Positions 46,543-60,755 of a stretch of 64,000 nt of DNA are shown here, piece by piece (position 1 is the stretch's first letter; every line of letters starts with the position of its first letter). Location of the stretch: positions 62,001 to 126,000 of the forward strand of contig JAWUZG010000351.1 of assembly GCA_036785705.1 (NCBI GenBank), given 5' to 3'. Source of the stretch: Acanthornis magna (lineage: Eukaryota > Chordata > Aves > Passeriformes > Acanthizidae). The position numbers were made by a program, and so were the translations under genes. A model generated the notes under the pieces. The model searched no databases, was not told the origin of the DNA, and saw nothing but the letters and a program-made list of their open reading frames with translations.

Positions 46543-49500
46543 GGAGAATAAGGGCCTGTTTGACATTTCTGTTGTAGTCACACAAAGGTGAGTGGCCCTC
46601 TAAAAGGTGGTGTTCTACCAACACAGAAAACCAGAAACTTTCAGCAGTTCTCATGCTGACAGGTTTGTCCTGAAGACCGATTTTGTCTGGTTTTGGAGCC
46701 CAGCTGATGAGAGCACAATTTCCTGTGTCTCAAGGAAACTCTGCCAGAGAGCAGCCCTGGAAAAAAGGGTGTTTTTAATTAGGTTTACTTTTCTTTCTAG
46801 CTGACTCTAGACCTGCTGAAGAGGGAAAATGTATAAACCTTTGTATGCAAATTCATTGAGCAGCTGGGGATAGCTCTCTTCATTTCTTTTTAGCTCTATG
46901 CTTCAGTGTCATGCAGGATATTTAACTGTGATGTTTTCTTCTTCCAGACAGGAAAACAACTGGGTAGACCCATTAGAGACCAAAAATTCGCTACCATAGC
47001 CCTTGATGCCCGGGTTGATCATAACCACACACTTTCTAGACCAAAGTCAGATACTACAGTGTGGAATTTAAGAACAAGATGGGGAAACCCAGGACCAAAG
47101 TTAAAAAGCAAAAAAATAAAAGAGTGCAAGTTCTCAAAACCATTTAAAAAGTAGTTAAAGCAAATTAAAATTAAAAATTTAAGGGTCGTGATGCATCCAA
47201 ACAGTGGGGAGAAAACAGAAATTATAATACAAACAACAAATGAGAGGAAACTGAGGTAGAAATGAGCTCCAGTGTTCTTACTCTCATGTGAAGCACACAG
47301 TGTGGACAACCCAGATTATGTGCTACAAGTATTACAAAGCCAAAAACCAAAATTATCTGAACAGCAACCCTTGAATATATATGCCCAAGATGTGAACACA
47401 AGAACATAAATGAACCAACTGGATCAGTGATTCAATCACTGGCAGTAAATTCTGAGCACTTGGTTTGGTAACATTATCTAATTTCTTACTTCTCATTGCT
47501 TGTTTCAAACTACAGATCACGAGACTGACAAAAAATGAAACATCAGAATTTTCATAGATGAGTAGCTGGCTGTATAGTATTCACTGTCTGGCAATGAAAC
47601 AAAAGCAGATCAAAGCTACAGTTACAGATCAAATACACAAGAAAACCTCTAACTGGGGCTTTTTTCATCAAAGTCACACACACACACATGTGGAATTAAC
47701 ATGAGTAATTAATAATCCAGGCTAAGGTGAGTCAAGCAAATTCTAGACATACATCCCAGAGAGCTGTTCTATTTCTCTTTAGAACCACCAGAGAGAAATG
47801 GCCTTTTCTAGATCATGAGTCATCTTATTTTAAAGTGGCTGTCTGGTTTAGATTTGATGTAGTTCATCCCAGTTTACGTTTTAACCTCTGACTGCAAAAA
47901 GAGTCCAAACAACCTGCTTTGAAATAGATATCTATCTTAAAAATATCCAAAATTCCACAGAATAGATTCCACCTATAAGGCAAGGCCCATCATGGTGAGC
48001 AGAAGTTTACTCTAAATATCAACACATTTGACAGCTTTAGCTGTTTCGTGAAAGCTCAGCTCATCCTCATCTTTGGTAAACTTTAATGTCAGTTCTGAAA
48101 AAAAAGTCTGCAACAGTTACGCAACAATGCTTTTGACTTTAGCCCTTGAAAAACAAGGTCCATGACAGTCATAAAAATGTGATGATCTTCTCTTCGTCTT
48201 TTTTTCTCTAATAGGGTTGAGTTATTGTGGCACAGCTTAGCCTTATACAGGCAGATCCACCACACTTTGTGAGAAATAACACCACAAATCCAATGATTTG
48301 AGGTGGTAGAATTTATGATGTGCATCGTGGGTAAATATTTTCCCCTCTAATTTCTCAGAACTTATTTTCTTTTAGCAGAGATGAGTATCTCAGTACGTCC
48401 AAAATTTGGAAGCCTATCTTTTTGTAAACTGCAGTTTTATACTTCTCATCACCCATAATAGCCAGAAAGGTCTGACTGAAAAAAAAGCTGAAACATGAAT
48501 GGAATGTTCCACTACATATCCAAACAATATATTTGGACCCTAAGTTCATTAAATTAATAGTTCTAAACTCAAGTGAAGAGTTTGAAAGCGGTATGTCTGT
48601 AGTATGCCTACAGATACAATTGGCAATGACAAAAATAAGGAAGGTCAACTTCAGAATGTGAAAATATTTTACACCAAATTCTTCCCCTGTCTTTCCTACA
48701 AAAGTCACATGTAGTGCAGGGAATTGTGTACTTGTTATCGGTGCAGTGTGACCAGCAGCCTCAAAATCTCTGTTTCTCTTGAAGCTCTCTGAGTGACAAA
48801 ATGGGGTTAACGCCCAACTGATATGAGCTCTTCTGTGACTTCAGTGTGAATGTGTGACTGTAACTCAGCAGTCTCAGAACATGGATCATAATTAAGACAC
48901 AGTTTCAGAAAGCAAAAATTGGAGGAAGATATGACATGAAACACTACCCAAACAGCACTGATTACATCAGGATGCAATAATCCAAATACCGATAGCCCAA
49001 AGATTTATTATCCCTAGAAGAGAACACCTTTTGACCAGATGGTGTTCCAGACTCTGCCTCACACCTTGCAGGAGCTCAAGAAGGAGCTCAGGTCTGAAAT
49101 TGCTAATTCCTCATCTATACAACTGAAATGGGTAATTCGTCATCTATGCTTCCTTTCCCCAGCTGAAGCTGAGAGAAGATTTATTTGGAGAAATTCCAAC
49201 TGATTCATTTTAAAGAGCAATAACATATGCCAAAAGATTAGGACAGTATAAGAGGTAGTTTGAGATCCTAGTTGAAAGAACAAATATTATTAAAAATAAC
49301 ACAACATAATGAAACCACAAGTTTTCTTCCGAATTCTAAGTTTCCAGAGAAAAGCATGAGATTCCAAATGCAGAGAGATTAGACAAGTATTTAAAATAAA
49401 TACAAATGACATGTCAAGTGAGCTTGGGTAAATACAGTGCCAGGTAACTGAAGACAGTCTAGAATTTGGTGTATTATAAGCCTACCTTTTCCAGTACTGA

Positions 49501-52184
49501 AGATCAGGATTTAGGAGACTTTATCGAACTTTAGTAGTGCATGTTATTGCATTACTCTGGGGGGAGGAAGGAGACATGAGGAACAAGGGAGGGACCAGTA
49601 TGGGAATTCCACACCCATACTTTATTTTTAAAAAATACTGTAAGAAAGGCTCAATGCAACTTGCTTGCCAGATAACATAGCATCTGTCTTGCTTTGTTTA
49701 AATAAAAAGTCTTACTAATGTTGCATCTAATCTAGAATTTAAAGAGGCTAAAGATTTTCCAGTAGTATGCTTTTATTCTGCTGAATGTTTTGAAACACAG
49801 AAAGAGGAGCTGCCTCAAATATTTATTCACTGTCCACTCAATTCTTTAGAAAAGGAAGATCTAAAAGCATATCTGGCAGCCTATTTCTGTGCAGGAGCAC
49901 TCAAGTACTTGTCATCTGGCATAAGCAAGCCTAATAATGCTGAGTCCCTTCTACTTTTTATTTCTGCAAAGGACTAAATTCAGAGATTAACTGTAACATC
50001 TTTCAACTACAGGCTCACATATTCATGAATAACAACAAGAAAATCTAAATCAGTACTTAATTTTTTGCGGCATCTTCAAGAGCAGCATGTTAGAAACTAT
50101 AATAGTCCAGACACAGGAGTCATTCTACAAGCTGATTCTGAAATACTGCATATATAGTTTTGAAGGGTTTTAGGAGTTCTATTATTTAGGTTTGGGAAAA
50201 TAAGCTCAGCCTGGTTTTAGGTTGTTATTTTGACAGATAATTTAGATAGCAGGCAATTTCAATATTTTTCATAGTAAACCACAGACTGCAAAGTTATGTT
50301 AAGAAAAATATGTCAAATATGTGCAATAGCAAGAAGCAATACAACATCATTTAAAAACAAGGTATTAAACATAGGTAATTTAGGTATAGTGCTGGGCCTA
50401 TAGATGTGTGCTGGAACCCTACTTTTGCTCAGCTTTGACTGCCGTCCAAACCTGATGAAGACTTGGAGGACCCAGGAATAGGCTTTGACTGAATGATGAA
50501 GTACAGTAGAAGAGAAAATGAGCCTTGCTATGGCCCTGCCTTTTCAGTGTAGAGGTCAGGAGCCAGACCCACTCTGTGCAAGTCCATCACCATCTATAAC
50601 CCAACTCCCTCCTTCTATGTCCTGGAAAACATTTGCAATGCACAAGTCACTTAACATCCAAAAGAGGCTTCCCACTGGCTACAACAACTTGTTTTGGCAA
50701 AGTGGGCACAGATTCAGGTTATGATTCATTCCTCAGCCTTTTCCTGCACATGTGGCATGGAACTGATAAGTACCTTGCAAGCCTCATGATTGTCAGTAGC
50801 CCTGGTGTAACCTGACTGCTAACAGTGACAGCGGGGGCCACAGCACTGGGTACTCAGTAGCCTCATATAATAAGCAGAACTGTTTAAACATCTAAGAAAT
50901 ACAGAATTAAGGGGTTGTTGTAGCCATTACTGAAGAAGCCAAATACCAGAAGTATGCAACTCTAAGAAAAATAATGTCATTACTCACATTCTAGCTTCTT
51001 TTACCTGAACCTTATTGAACACATTGGTTAAAGGCTTGCGACCTCTTTTTCCTGAAATTCAGAAGAGTAAATGAAGAATAAAACTGATGCTAAATATGCA
51101 GTTATATTTTAAGCTTTATTCATATATCTTAAGTGCAAATATCATATATCTATATCTGCAAATATTCTAGGAAATGCAACGTGCATTTGAATTTTTAAGC
51201 CGTTATTTATCATAGACAAATTCTGAATTCATCACTCTAAGTGCTGGCATATGAAAACTGAACTGTTCTAACCACATAGAATACTGTGAAATACTTCTTT
51301 TTCTATCTTTTCTTTTTGTTCTTTCTTAAGAAATTAAGACAGGTTGGAGATCTCAACATTGTTTTATAGATTCATTTTTAGCACTATCAAAATTTTCATT
51401 TCAACTTTTAACTGGTCTATCTATTATGCTATAAAACCAGTATAATTTTGTCTTTACATTATGTAAATGATAATACAAAATTCAGAAATAAATACTCTCA
51501 ATAGAATAAAAAATGAAATACACACCTTCCTATTAATATTCTGATTCTGAAGAATCTGCATATCTCAATGTAATGTGTCTGATGAAAAGAAACACAGACC
51601 TGATTTTGAATGAGATCTGCTTGAAGTAGTGCATGGGCAATGTAAATGCTTTCAAATCATTCATCCAATTACAATTACATCAAATCAAAGTGAGATAAAT
51701 GAAAACTAGAAACTTTGCAGATACTATTTAAACAGATCATAAAAGGAATAAATGCACGTATTCCTTTCATGGTGCACTGGACATGGTTGAGAAAAAGTCA
51801 ATGATCTGATTAGTAAGAACTTACATATACTCACCAAAATAATACAAACAGTATATCTTGGCTTCAAACACCTATATAGTTATATAATTTCAGGAAATTT
51901 TACTGCAATAATGCTTTTTATATGCAGCTGTCTCTGACAGAACCGAATATATATTGAGGCGATACATGTTTGAGGAAATTACCATGGGCTAAGCTTAAGT
52001 GTTAGCACCTCAGCTGAACTGCTGTGCCTGCCTTAAGTTTTGAATTGTCCACAGTGAAGCAATCAAATTATTTTAAAGCTTTTCTACAATTAGACTCCAA
52101 GCCCTTCATTTTATTTCCAGCTAACATCAAAATTCCTGCCATAAACACAGAAGTCCCATAAGAAATAGGAATCAGAGTGGCTGC
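46543..52184. other. AT-rich DNA without a recognised gene
   Basis: About 5.6 kb. The ORF 46906-47154 follows a TTCTTCTTCCAG stretch that could be a splice acceptor, but its translation is unrecognised. A short CA repeat lies at about 47676-47688. The stretch near 48760-48850 has faint MIR-like wording (CTCTGAGTGACAAAATGGGG) that I could not extend. No other element was found. Confidence 0.55.
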
Positions 52185-52300
52185 AATATGGTAATGGACT
52201 GAGCATTGAATCCGTGTTATAAAACCTGGATTCACTTCCCAGTGTTCTTGGATTTCCTTCAGCACCTTTCTGCACCTCACTGTGGTTTTTTTCCTGGTTG
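52185..52300 (+). mobile_element. Relic of an old MIR-type SINE
   Basis: The order TAATGGACTGAGCATTGAAT, then AAACCTGGATTCACTTCCCA, then CTTTCTGCACCTCACTGTGG follows the MIR layout. There a TGGTTAGAGCA-like block precedes CCTGGGTTCAATTCCC (the tRNA-derived B-box region), and a CTCTGTGCCTCAG-like block ends it. Divergence is high. The minus-strand ORF at 52068-52316 overlaps it by chance. Confidence 0.5.
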
Positions 52301-53731
52301 CCTTAGCTGTTACCATTATATATTTGAGGCAGAGACCATTTCACATAATGTGTTTAGGCAGTTCCACAGGGTGGCACTACCGTAAATTCAAGCCTTTTGA
52401 TGCTATTGTAGAATTAATTAGAACGCAAAAATAAAAGCTTAAGATGTTTTCTGCATGTCACCGTTTCCATCCTGAAGTGTTTTGTACTTTTACCAGTGCC
52501 ATCCAATAAACCATTCTTACAAAGACTAAATGTTGTTAATCCCTTAATCGAAATGTATTTTTCAATTTATTAACATGAAATTTACACAGGAAGTAATTTT
52601 AAATACTTACTAAATATTTACTTGTTTACTTACCATGATCTTATGAATTATGAGGGATTAATGGTGTGAGCTGAACTGATATTAAAAAAAGTTTTAAAGC
52701 ATTTCTGCTTCAAGGGGTTTTTTTAAAATGTCTTCGTCAGCATCTGTGACTTTTTTGAGGGAAAGGGGGAGAGAACTACATTTGATTATGTAAATCTGCT
52801 AATATAGTTATCCCTACTGAATCAGCTGTCTTGGCATAATATTTTAAACCAGAAAGCAGTCCTTTCTTAAACAAGAAACATTCTCCTCAAAGTGAGAGCT
52901 GAGATCTGTGTCTCTCATCTCATTTCCTGTCTTTCTAATTTTTAATCAAAATAGATGAAGTCATTGCTTAAAATGGGTATTCAGTCACATGAATATTGTG
53001 GAACTGGTAGAACATAGATGTTTAGTAGTAGAAGAGAAGCATGACAGAGGTTAAATCCCACTGATCTCATTCCTTATCAGAGCCAATGGATCGTATTCAC
53101 ATGACCTCAAGGGGATCTCACATAAAGACTATGAACCACAAACAACCCCCTCTATCCTCCCCAGCAGTACAAATTGGCTAAACTACTACACAAACATCTA
53201 AAAAAATAAATCTTTATTCTGCAAAGTGTTGAATGCTCATACTGTAATCTCAGCAGAAACACAAGCACATGGTTCAGGGCGCAGCTGAAACAGCATCAGA
53301 GTGCTCTGCACGTGCCTCACTAAGTCTTAAGGACACCGAATTGCAAACATCCTCTTTTCAACACATACAAACACACTCAAAGAGCAGGAAAAAGATTTCC
53401 CTCTTTTGATTAAACATATTTCTGATATTTCTGCATCATACAAACTTCAAAGCACTTTTCAATGTGAACACTCCTAATCAATACTGAGTAATTTTAACTC
53501 CCAAACTGACAACAGTTAATATTTATTTCTTATACCAATCTAAATATTTTATCTCAAGTCCGTTTTAATGTTTCCTGTGACCCTGCCTCTTTGAGGATAG
53601 GAAAGAAATATGATCCTCATGAGGCAGACACAGTTTTACCTGTTGTAGGAGACAATATCGCATAAGCACTCCCAGGGAAGATTGGCAGTGCTCTTTCAAC
53701 CTGTCTTGCTGTCACCAGATGTCAAATTGAT
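52301..53731. other. AT-rich DNA without a recognised gene
   Basis: About 1.4 kb with no ORF above 60 codons. No element was recognised. Confidence 0.65.
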
Positions 53732-54190
53732 AGTCATGGTGGGTTGACATTGGCTGTACACTGGGTGCCCACCACTCTACCATTCGCCTCCCCAGCTGGA
53801 CAGGGGACAGAAAATATAATGAAAGGCTCGTGGAGGGGAAAGATAGGGACAGGGATAGTCACTGACCAGTTACTGTCACGGGCAAAACAGGTGAGTCACA
53901 GGGAAATTAGTACAATTTATTACCACTCACATCAGACTAAGACAATGAGAACTGGGGCTATTCTCACACTTCCCTCTGGCTGAAGTCGCACAGCTTTTTA
54001 TCTCCCACTTCTCGACTCTGGTATCCCAGAGGTGCTATCACTGTCTCTGATGGCTTCGGCCTTGGCCTGCTGGTGGCTCCGTCTTGGAGCCAACTGACTC
54101 TGCTGGACATGGGGAAGCTTCTGGCAACTTCTCACAGAAGCCACCCCTGTAGCCCACCCTGTAAAAACCTGGCCACACAAACCAAATACA
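53732..54190 (-). mobile_element. Solo LTR of an avian endogenous retrovirus (second family)
   Basis: On the minus strand it begins TGTATTTGGTTTGTGTGGCC, continues GGGCTACAGGGGTGGCTTCT and GAGAAGTTGCCAGAAGCTTC, and ends near CAACCCACCATGAC. This matches an avian LTR family whose start is TGTATTTGGTTTG. Inside is a TATA-like GATAAAAAGC (plus-strand 53993-54002) and a poly(A) signal AATAAA (plus-strand 53916-53921), in the right order for an LTR. It is about 459 bp. The final bases are altered (the plus strand reads TAGTCATGG where TGTCATGG is expected) and no target duplication is visible. No internal viral sequence adjoins it. ORFs at 53744-53983, 53998-54180 and 54073-54291 are chance readings of it. 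Confidence 0.82.
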
Positions 54191-57100
54191 CCAGTTTACG
54201 TATTATATTACAGGAGCTGACACAAATTTTGTTACCGCACAAGTATCAAAGTGCACTTTCCCATTGTGATGCACCAGCTTCACAGAAGTGATAGTGCAGG
54301 AATGTGGTGCTCTCATTTTTCCAAAAGAGATGGGCTTCCCAACAAGACTATGCATTTTCGACAACAGAGCGCCTCTAGGGAATACCCTAGGAATGTGGTT
54401 CCCTTAACACCCTCAGAAAGGTATGCCATCTTGCATAACAGAAGCTGTTCTCTACATGAAAGAGTATTACAACACCGCATCAAGCAAAAGAACACAACTT
54501 CAGTTTCTTTAAAGCAAAATGAAAGCTAGTGAGTCAGTCCCATTTTCATTTTCCTGCGATGCTATATGTAATTGATAAATTGTCACAAGAATAAAACATA
54601 GATATAAATATTTCTTCTGCATGGAACCACCCATTCAAATTGTAAGAAAGAACCCAAACATCATCAGCAGTACTCAATGATGTAATTAGAGTATAATAAG
54701 TATACTGTGAATGAGTTTGTTCTCCAATTTGTTTCTCTGCTTGCAATCATAACATTGCCTGAGCCTAACTTTTTGTATCTAATGTTCCATTAGTACCCAG
54801 CATTCTAGCTCAGGTTACTTCCTGAAATTCTTTTGCAATCCACAAGGCCACACAAGGTCAGTACTTTCAGATATTGAACCACTGCCATCTGAAGACATTC
54901 CAGCTGTGAGGGTTAGCTAGTTTTCCTGCCATGAACATCTCCTTCATTTACAAGATTGCTTTCTCCACATTTCCCTTTTCACTCAGTAAATGAAAATTAC
55001 ATGCGTCTCTGTTTTAATGAGGAAAAAATAGAAACTGAAGATTTCATGTCAGAACTCCAGTGTTTCAAATAAGACTGTTTTCCTTCCTCCCCCCTACTCT
55101 TAATGCTCATTTCTCTTTTCCCCTGTGTTCATTAAACTGTCCTGTCTACGGTAATATGGATCAAAGTCCACTCAGAATTACACAGCCCTAATGCAAAATG
55201 ATCTACAAAGAACTTCATAATGCTGCTTAATTTGCCGATCTTTAGGGTAAGTTGCCCAAGATACAGAGATCCCATTCGCATATCAGCTTTCCTAATGACT
55301 GGAACTCAGTTCTTAGATTAGTCCATCAGAAAGAATACTCATCAAGGTTAATTTAATCAGGTGTAGACAATGTGTTGAAACAGTCTCCAGTCAATGGAGA
55401 AAAAAATATCCACCAGCAAAGCCTAATCTGACTGTTCTGACTCCCTCTGTGGAGGACAAATGCCATCTCCTCCACTGAGTATAGATGGGGCTGATGGAGA
55501 TCAGCCTTACTGAGCTAATGTCAGCGTTCACAAGGAGCTCCTTCAAGTTTATTTCCTCATCTCTGTTTTCCTTTTCTCAGGCTTTACTGTCAGAGGACAA
55601 AACTGCTGCCAAAACTCAGACCCCAGAGGACTTAAGGAATATTTAAGTAGTCTCCATACCTACAGAGTGTATACATTTAGCCAGTTCTTTCTGAAATTGA
55701 GATGCATGGAAATGTCACATTCCAGACATCAAAATCTCACTGCAGTGGAGCAGCCTAGGGATCAAAATCAAACTATAACTAAAAGCTTAGATAGAAACAC
55801 AGAATTTGCAAAGCAAACTAAAATCTGTACATCTGGGAAAAAAATCATATGCACATTTTTTGCTGTGCAGGTGACAAGCACAGAACTTTATGGGATACAA
55901 ACACAGGTCCATGCTGGTGGACTTTTACGTGCATGTATGCCACTAAAAATTAAGATGTGGGTGTGGGTATTGACCATGCTCACCCATGCAAGTGTGCTTA
56001 AAAAGACTTTTGATGACATGAAAACAGCATCAGTGCATAGCTATTTATGACTTTAAGGTGGCCTCCCGCATCTTATAAATTTCTGAAGCAACTAAGAGTT
56101 GAGAAAGGAAACTGGTGCTGTGATGTTGATCATAGCATCATCCTGGGCGCCTGCACAGTCATGCAGGAAAAGGCGAGCCCCTAAAGCCAAGCAGCAGTGT
56201 CACTTCTTTCCAGCATGCAGTCTTTAGAAGCAGGCACAGGGAACATATCAAGAATATAGCAAAGATGTGTAGGAAAAAAAAAATCACGAGGAATGGACAC
56301 CAAGATCTATGTAATAAAAGATCAGTCTTTGTTACTTCCTTGGTTCCTCTGATATTCAAGGGCACCACAGTCTCACAAAGCATTGACCTTCCCAGCAGTC
56401 CCACATGGGTGAGAAGTACTCCCCTCCCTCCACGTGGGGACATGAGGTACAAGTGATCAAGAATAATGAGTCTGATGCAGCCTGGGATGTGGCCCTGAGA
56501 AGTTTGGCCAGCTGAGATGAGAACTGAGGAGCCATCTTCTGGCTCTTCATTCAGCTCCTGAAGAGAGAACCAGGGACTCAGTCAAGTAAGACTTGCAAGT
56601 TACGGCCTGAAAGCACCAAGGAAAAGACTATAGATCTCTCTAAATCCTGAGTGAAGCACCACCTTTCCATATTTTTCACTAGTATTTCCATGAATATTTC
56701 TTTCCACAGCTATAACCATCAACTCAACTAGATTTTCCTGTGGTACGTGGAGAGGGAATTCCCCATATTAGGAAGAATATATAAAATTTAGTTTCCTTAT
56801 TTGAAAGTATATAACATCTAATTCCCTGATTGCCATAGGTCATATAACTATGTTCAGAAACACCAAAATAGGAAAACATACTTGCCATAAATTGTTCTTT
56901 TCAAAACATACCACCAGCTAAAGCATGGTATTAAAGCTAATTTTAACATAATCTGAAATAGGATCAGAATAAGGATCACATTTCCCATGTTACCTCTATT
57001 TTCAGGTTTAAATTATTCAAAACAAAAATGTTTACTTTTCCTAAATTTAAAAGCAACATGCATGGCAAACTATATTCTGGCCAACACTGCTCATCAATTG

Positions 57101-60100
57101 AACATTTCAGGGTTTTTCTGGACATACAGAGCTCTCACTGCAATGAATCAGGCAGAGCTGAATATAAATTTTTACCTAGATCCAAACAGAGGACTTAATA
57201 ATTACTAGTGAAGGAATACTTTCAAATTCTTGTTTTATTTCATTTCTCATTTTTAGTCACATTTTCTCTGAGCTTTAAGAATGACTTTAGGCTATTCAGT
57301 TTAAGCAAACCTGGCTGGATTAATCAACAGCATCACACATTTTGTACCAGACCAAATATTGATCCATGAAGAGTTATTTCTGAAGGGTATTAGAAATGGA
57401 AAACTTACATGTGTTCTTTTCTGTAACTCATTCACCTATCTCTATACAAAATTGAAGTTTCATTTATGGTTTTTACAGTTTGGTCTATACTTACTCTGAA
57501 AAAGTATTCAGGAGATGCACACAGAAATTACCATGCCTTTAGGAATTTGAAAGTATAAATCTGCACTTTTAAACTACAAATATCCATTTCAATACTTACA
57601 AATAAAATAATAAGCCATTTTATGATTTCTATTTAGCTTGTTTTTCAGAAAAACCAAAGTAAAAAATTTTAAAAATTGGGAATAACAATCCCACCAAAAA
57701 TTTAAGGATCTGATCTTTCAAGAAAACCCAGACTCAGTTGAAAACTTGATCATTGATGCCCATTCCTGATTTCAAGGAGAATTAAAAGCACAGAAAACTT
57801 CTTTACAGGACTCCTTATTATATTGTGTACTTTGTTGTGCTTTGTGAGAACTCAGTAAAATTAATAATTTCAGCTTAGAAAGATGAGACATTCTGTGCCT
57901 TAGCTGGAAGCTATCTTCCTTGTCTATTAGTCAAACATTCAAAAGGATATAACACAGAGTTTAGTTTCTGGCCTGGCAACATTTCTCAGCTGCTTTACAT
58001 GAGGTTTGCTGCTAATAACTAGACAGGATGTAAAGAACTAAGGAACATCAAAAAGTGGTTCTAGGATAAATATGTTTCACTGCCAACACAGGAACTGAGC
58101 ATTTGTGCAAATCTAAGACAGAGTTTGGTTTTCTTTAGGAACTGATTCTTTATCGATGCTTCTAAACATGAACAGTTTCCATAATGCATTCGGTATATTA
58201 AATTACCAGCTTAGCTTTCAAGCAGAGTCTACTGTCACAAGTCTGTTCTACCTCCCATACGTTCCAAACTTCAAAGATTTTTCAAATATCTGTTTTGGTC
58301 CCAGTGCTATTCTATTGAGAACAGGCCCAAACAAAATTTGTAAGACAAAGGTAATGAAATTACAGGATATGTCACTTTGATCTGTTTTCTTCAGTGCACC
58401 ACACAAACCAGACCCTGAAAAGTACATCTGAAGATAAACAGCTCATACACTGTTGAAGCACTGTGCATTTTCAGCATTTCCTGTGCTGAAACAGCCTTGA
58501 GTGGGCTATGTAGATAAATGAACACCATGAAAAGCACAGACAGGTCTGCTTGCAAGATACTTAACACTGCCTGTGGGATAAACATTCATACAAGTCAAGA
58601 CTCCACTGAGTATATAGAAATTAAATATATCATTTGGAAATACAATAAACAAAAATGTTTCACAAATTTAGAGCTGATCTGAGAAAGTGCAGATTAAGCC
58701 GAGTACAATCTTATAAAGGTACAGAGCCTCCTGCCACCGCAGCAGTGTCTGCAGACTCCTAACTTCACCAAATGTGCCCCAGTTTCCATGCCACATACAT
58801 TATCCTATATGTTGTGCAGCAAATTGAGTGAAAACATGGATGAAGGCACAGGTCAGTGCTGGCTTTTGCTGAGGTGGAGTGCAGTGACAGTGTACTTGGG
58901 TGAAAAAACACTGGAGAGGCATTTCCTCCCTTCCAGATGACTGGCAGCAGGGAAGTGATACAGCCCTAAAGCACAGGTGCACTCATCCAAAGGGAGGGAC
59001 TTGGGTCACTACAAGGACCTGCAAGAAACAGGGACAGCTACTTGTCTTCCTCAAGCTGACTGGTTAGTGAGAAGGAGCACCATTCACTCCCAACACATGC
59101 ACCTTTCACATCAGCTTCAGCAGATCGTTTTCTCTTCCTTCTCAAGCCAGTATAGATTAAACAGATTTACCAGAGATTCCACGGTACACATGAAAGATGA
59201 TTGACATCGAATCACTGTGACCCCCAAATCAGTTACACCCTAAAAGGTCAAAAGCAGCACACTTTGTTTAACAGATTCAAAAATCTGACTGTGACTTACT
59301 GTCCTTTCAATACAAACAGTTGTATTTACTGACAAATTGGCATTGTTTTTCCAAAGAAGAATCTCTTTCCTTATTTCAAGACCAAGGCCAAACCAAAACT
59401 ATCTGAACTGCTTCTTAGACACAGATCAAATATAATATTCCTAAAGGTCATGTCAAGAGCCATCCTTCAAGGTTAGCTGCATTAGATGATGACTATAAAC
59501 AAGTAGATAACAATAGCTAAATAGACATTTGCTTTTTGCAACACGTTCTCACTGGCATCAGTAGATCTGCTAATGGGAGCAAGTGCAACTCACTAGGATG
59601 TGTCTGCTAGGACAGCAGAGGGGGCATTGCCCATTTTGCTTTAGAAACACACAGCAGTGAAGGAACAGGATGAGGATTGCATAAGAAAGATCACATTTGC
59701 TGAAGAAATTGCACCTGACTTAAAGAAGGCCTAAAAGACCACTTCTCCAGTTTGTTTCTAGGATAAGATGGTTATGAGGGTGAAGCATATGAATAGCAAA
59801 ACGCTTATTTTTTACCTTTTCTCCTCAGCTGAGTTTTCACAGCACAGACTAGGAGCACAGTCAATAAGGTCTGGATGAATATTGCAAAATTAATTAGGAA
59901 ACTGCAAAGGAAACAGCCAGGAAACTGAAAATTAAGCAGATCAAACAGGAGGTCCACATATCGACCATGGCCAACATCCAGGGAGAAAACTTTCACACAT
60001 CTTTCAGTCTCACACCTTCACAGTGGCAAAAGACTGCAGTATGACCATCTCCTACTTTGCTGAAAACAGCTGCTAATAGCTCCAGCACCAGAAAATCTAG

Positions 60101-60714
60101 AGAAAAATTGTTTTCCTAGGAAGCTCCTTTCATCTCTATAGGTCTTGGACACCATTAGGTCACACTTGTAACTTTGAAGGCATTCTTTACCCGTGGAAAT
60201 GCATAACAAAATGGGACACATCACACATATTTTCCGGTCAGCAGCAGGCAAGCACTGGCTTATGCACAAGCAAGGTGTGCATCGTTTCCCCACAGAAAGC
60301 TTCAATTATCTTAATGTGACTACTCATGTTGGAAGCATCTACATCAAACAACCTGTTTAGTTTATTTAAGATGCGATAAGGAGGCAGTTAGTGCATAGAC
60401 TCAGTGTGGAAGATACTCTTTGCTTTTTCCTCAGACAAACTCATAAAAATTCACATCAATGGAAGCTGAAGCTAACCAAATTCAGGCTAGAAGTTTAATC
60501 ACTGCAACGTCACACTGAAATGCAGAGGCTTTAGCATTGCCTGACACCTTGAAATCAAAGCTAGCAAACTGTTAAAGATGTGCTATAACTCAGACACATA
60601 TTCATGGGCCTGACATAGCAACTGTTGTTGTGGTTTGTTGCCCAATATTATAAAGGTTGTCACTGAAGATCTTGGCTCTACCTCTGGTCACAGAGCACTT
60701 TAATCTATGGCACT
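54191..60714. other. AT-rich DNA without a recognised gene
   Basis: About 6.5 kb. The ORFs at 55667-56050 (127 codons) and 56159-56452 (minus, 97 codons) have no recognisable domain. No repeat or RNA gene was recognised. Confidence 0.6.
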
Positions 60715-60755
60715 ATTCATTTTACCTTCTTTCTGTGTCAAAAGGTAAAATGAAT
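60715..60755. repeat. Perfect 14-bp inverted repeat (hairpin)
   Basis: ATTCATTTTACCTT (60715-60728) is the exact complement of AAGGTAAAATGAAT (60742-60755), with a 13-base loop. A perfect 14-bp stem this close together is unlikely by chance in any given place but not across 64 kb of AT-rich DNA. Confidence 0.8.

Noticed and set aside
48740..48870. Possible MIR-like relic
   Set aside because: Only one phrase (GACAAAATGGGG after CTCTCTGAG) matches. The expected upstream blocks are not in place.
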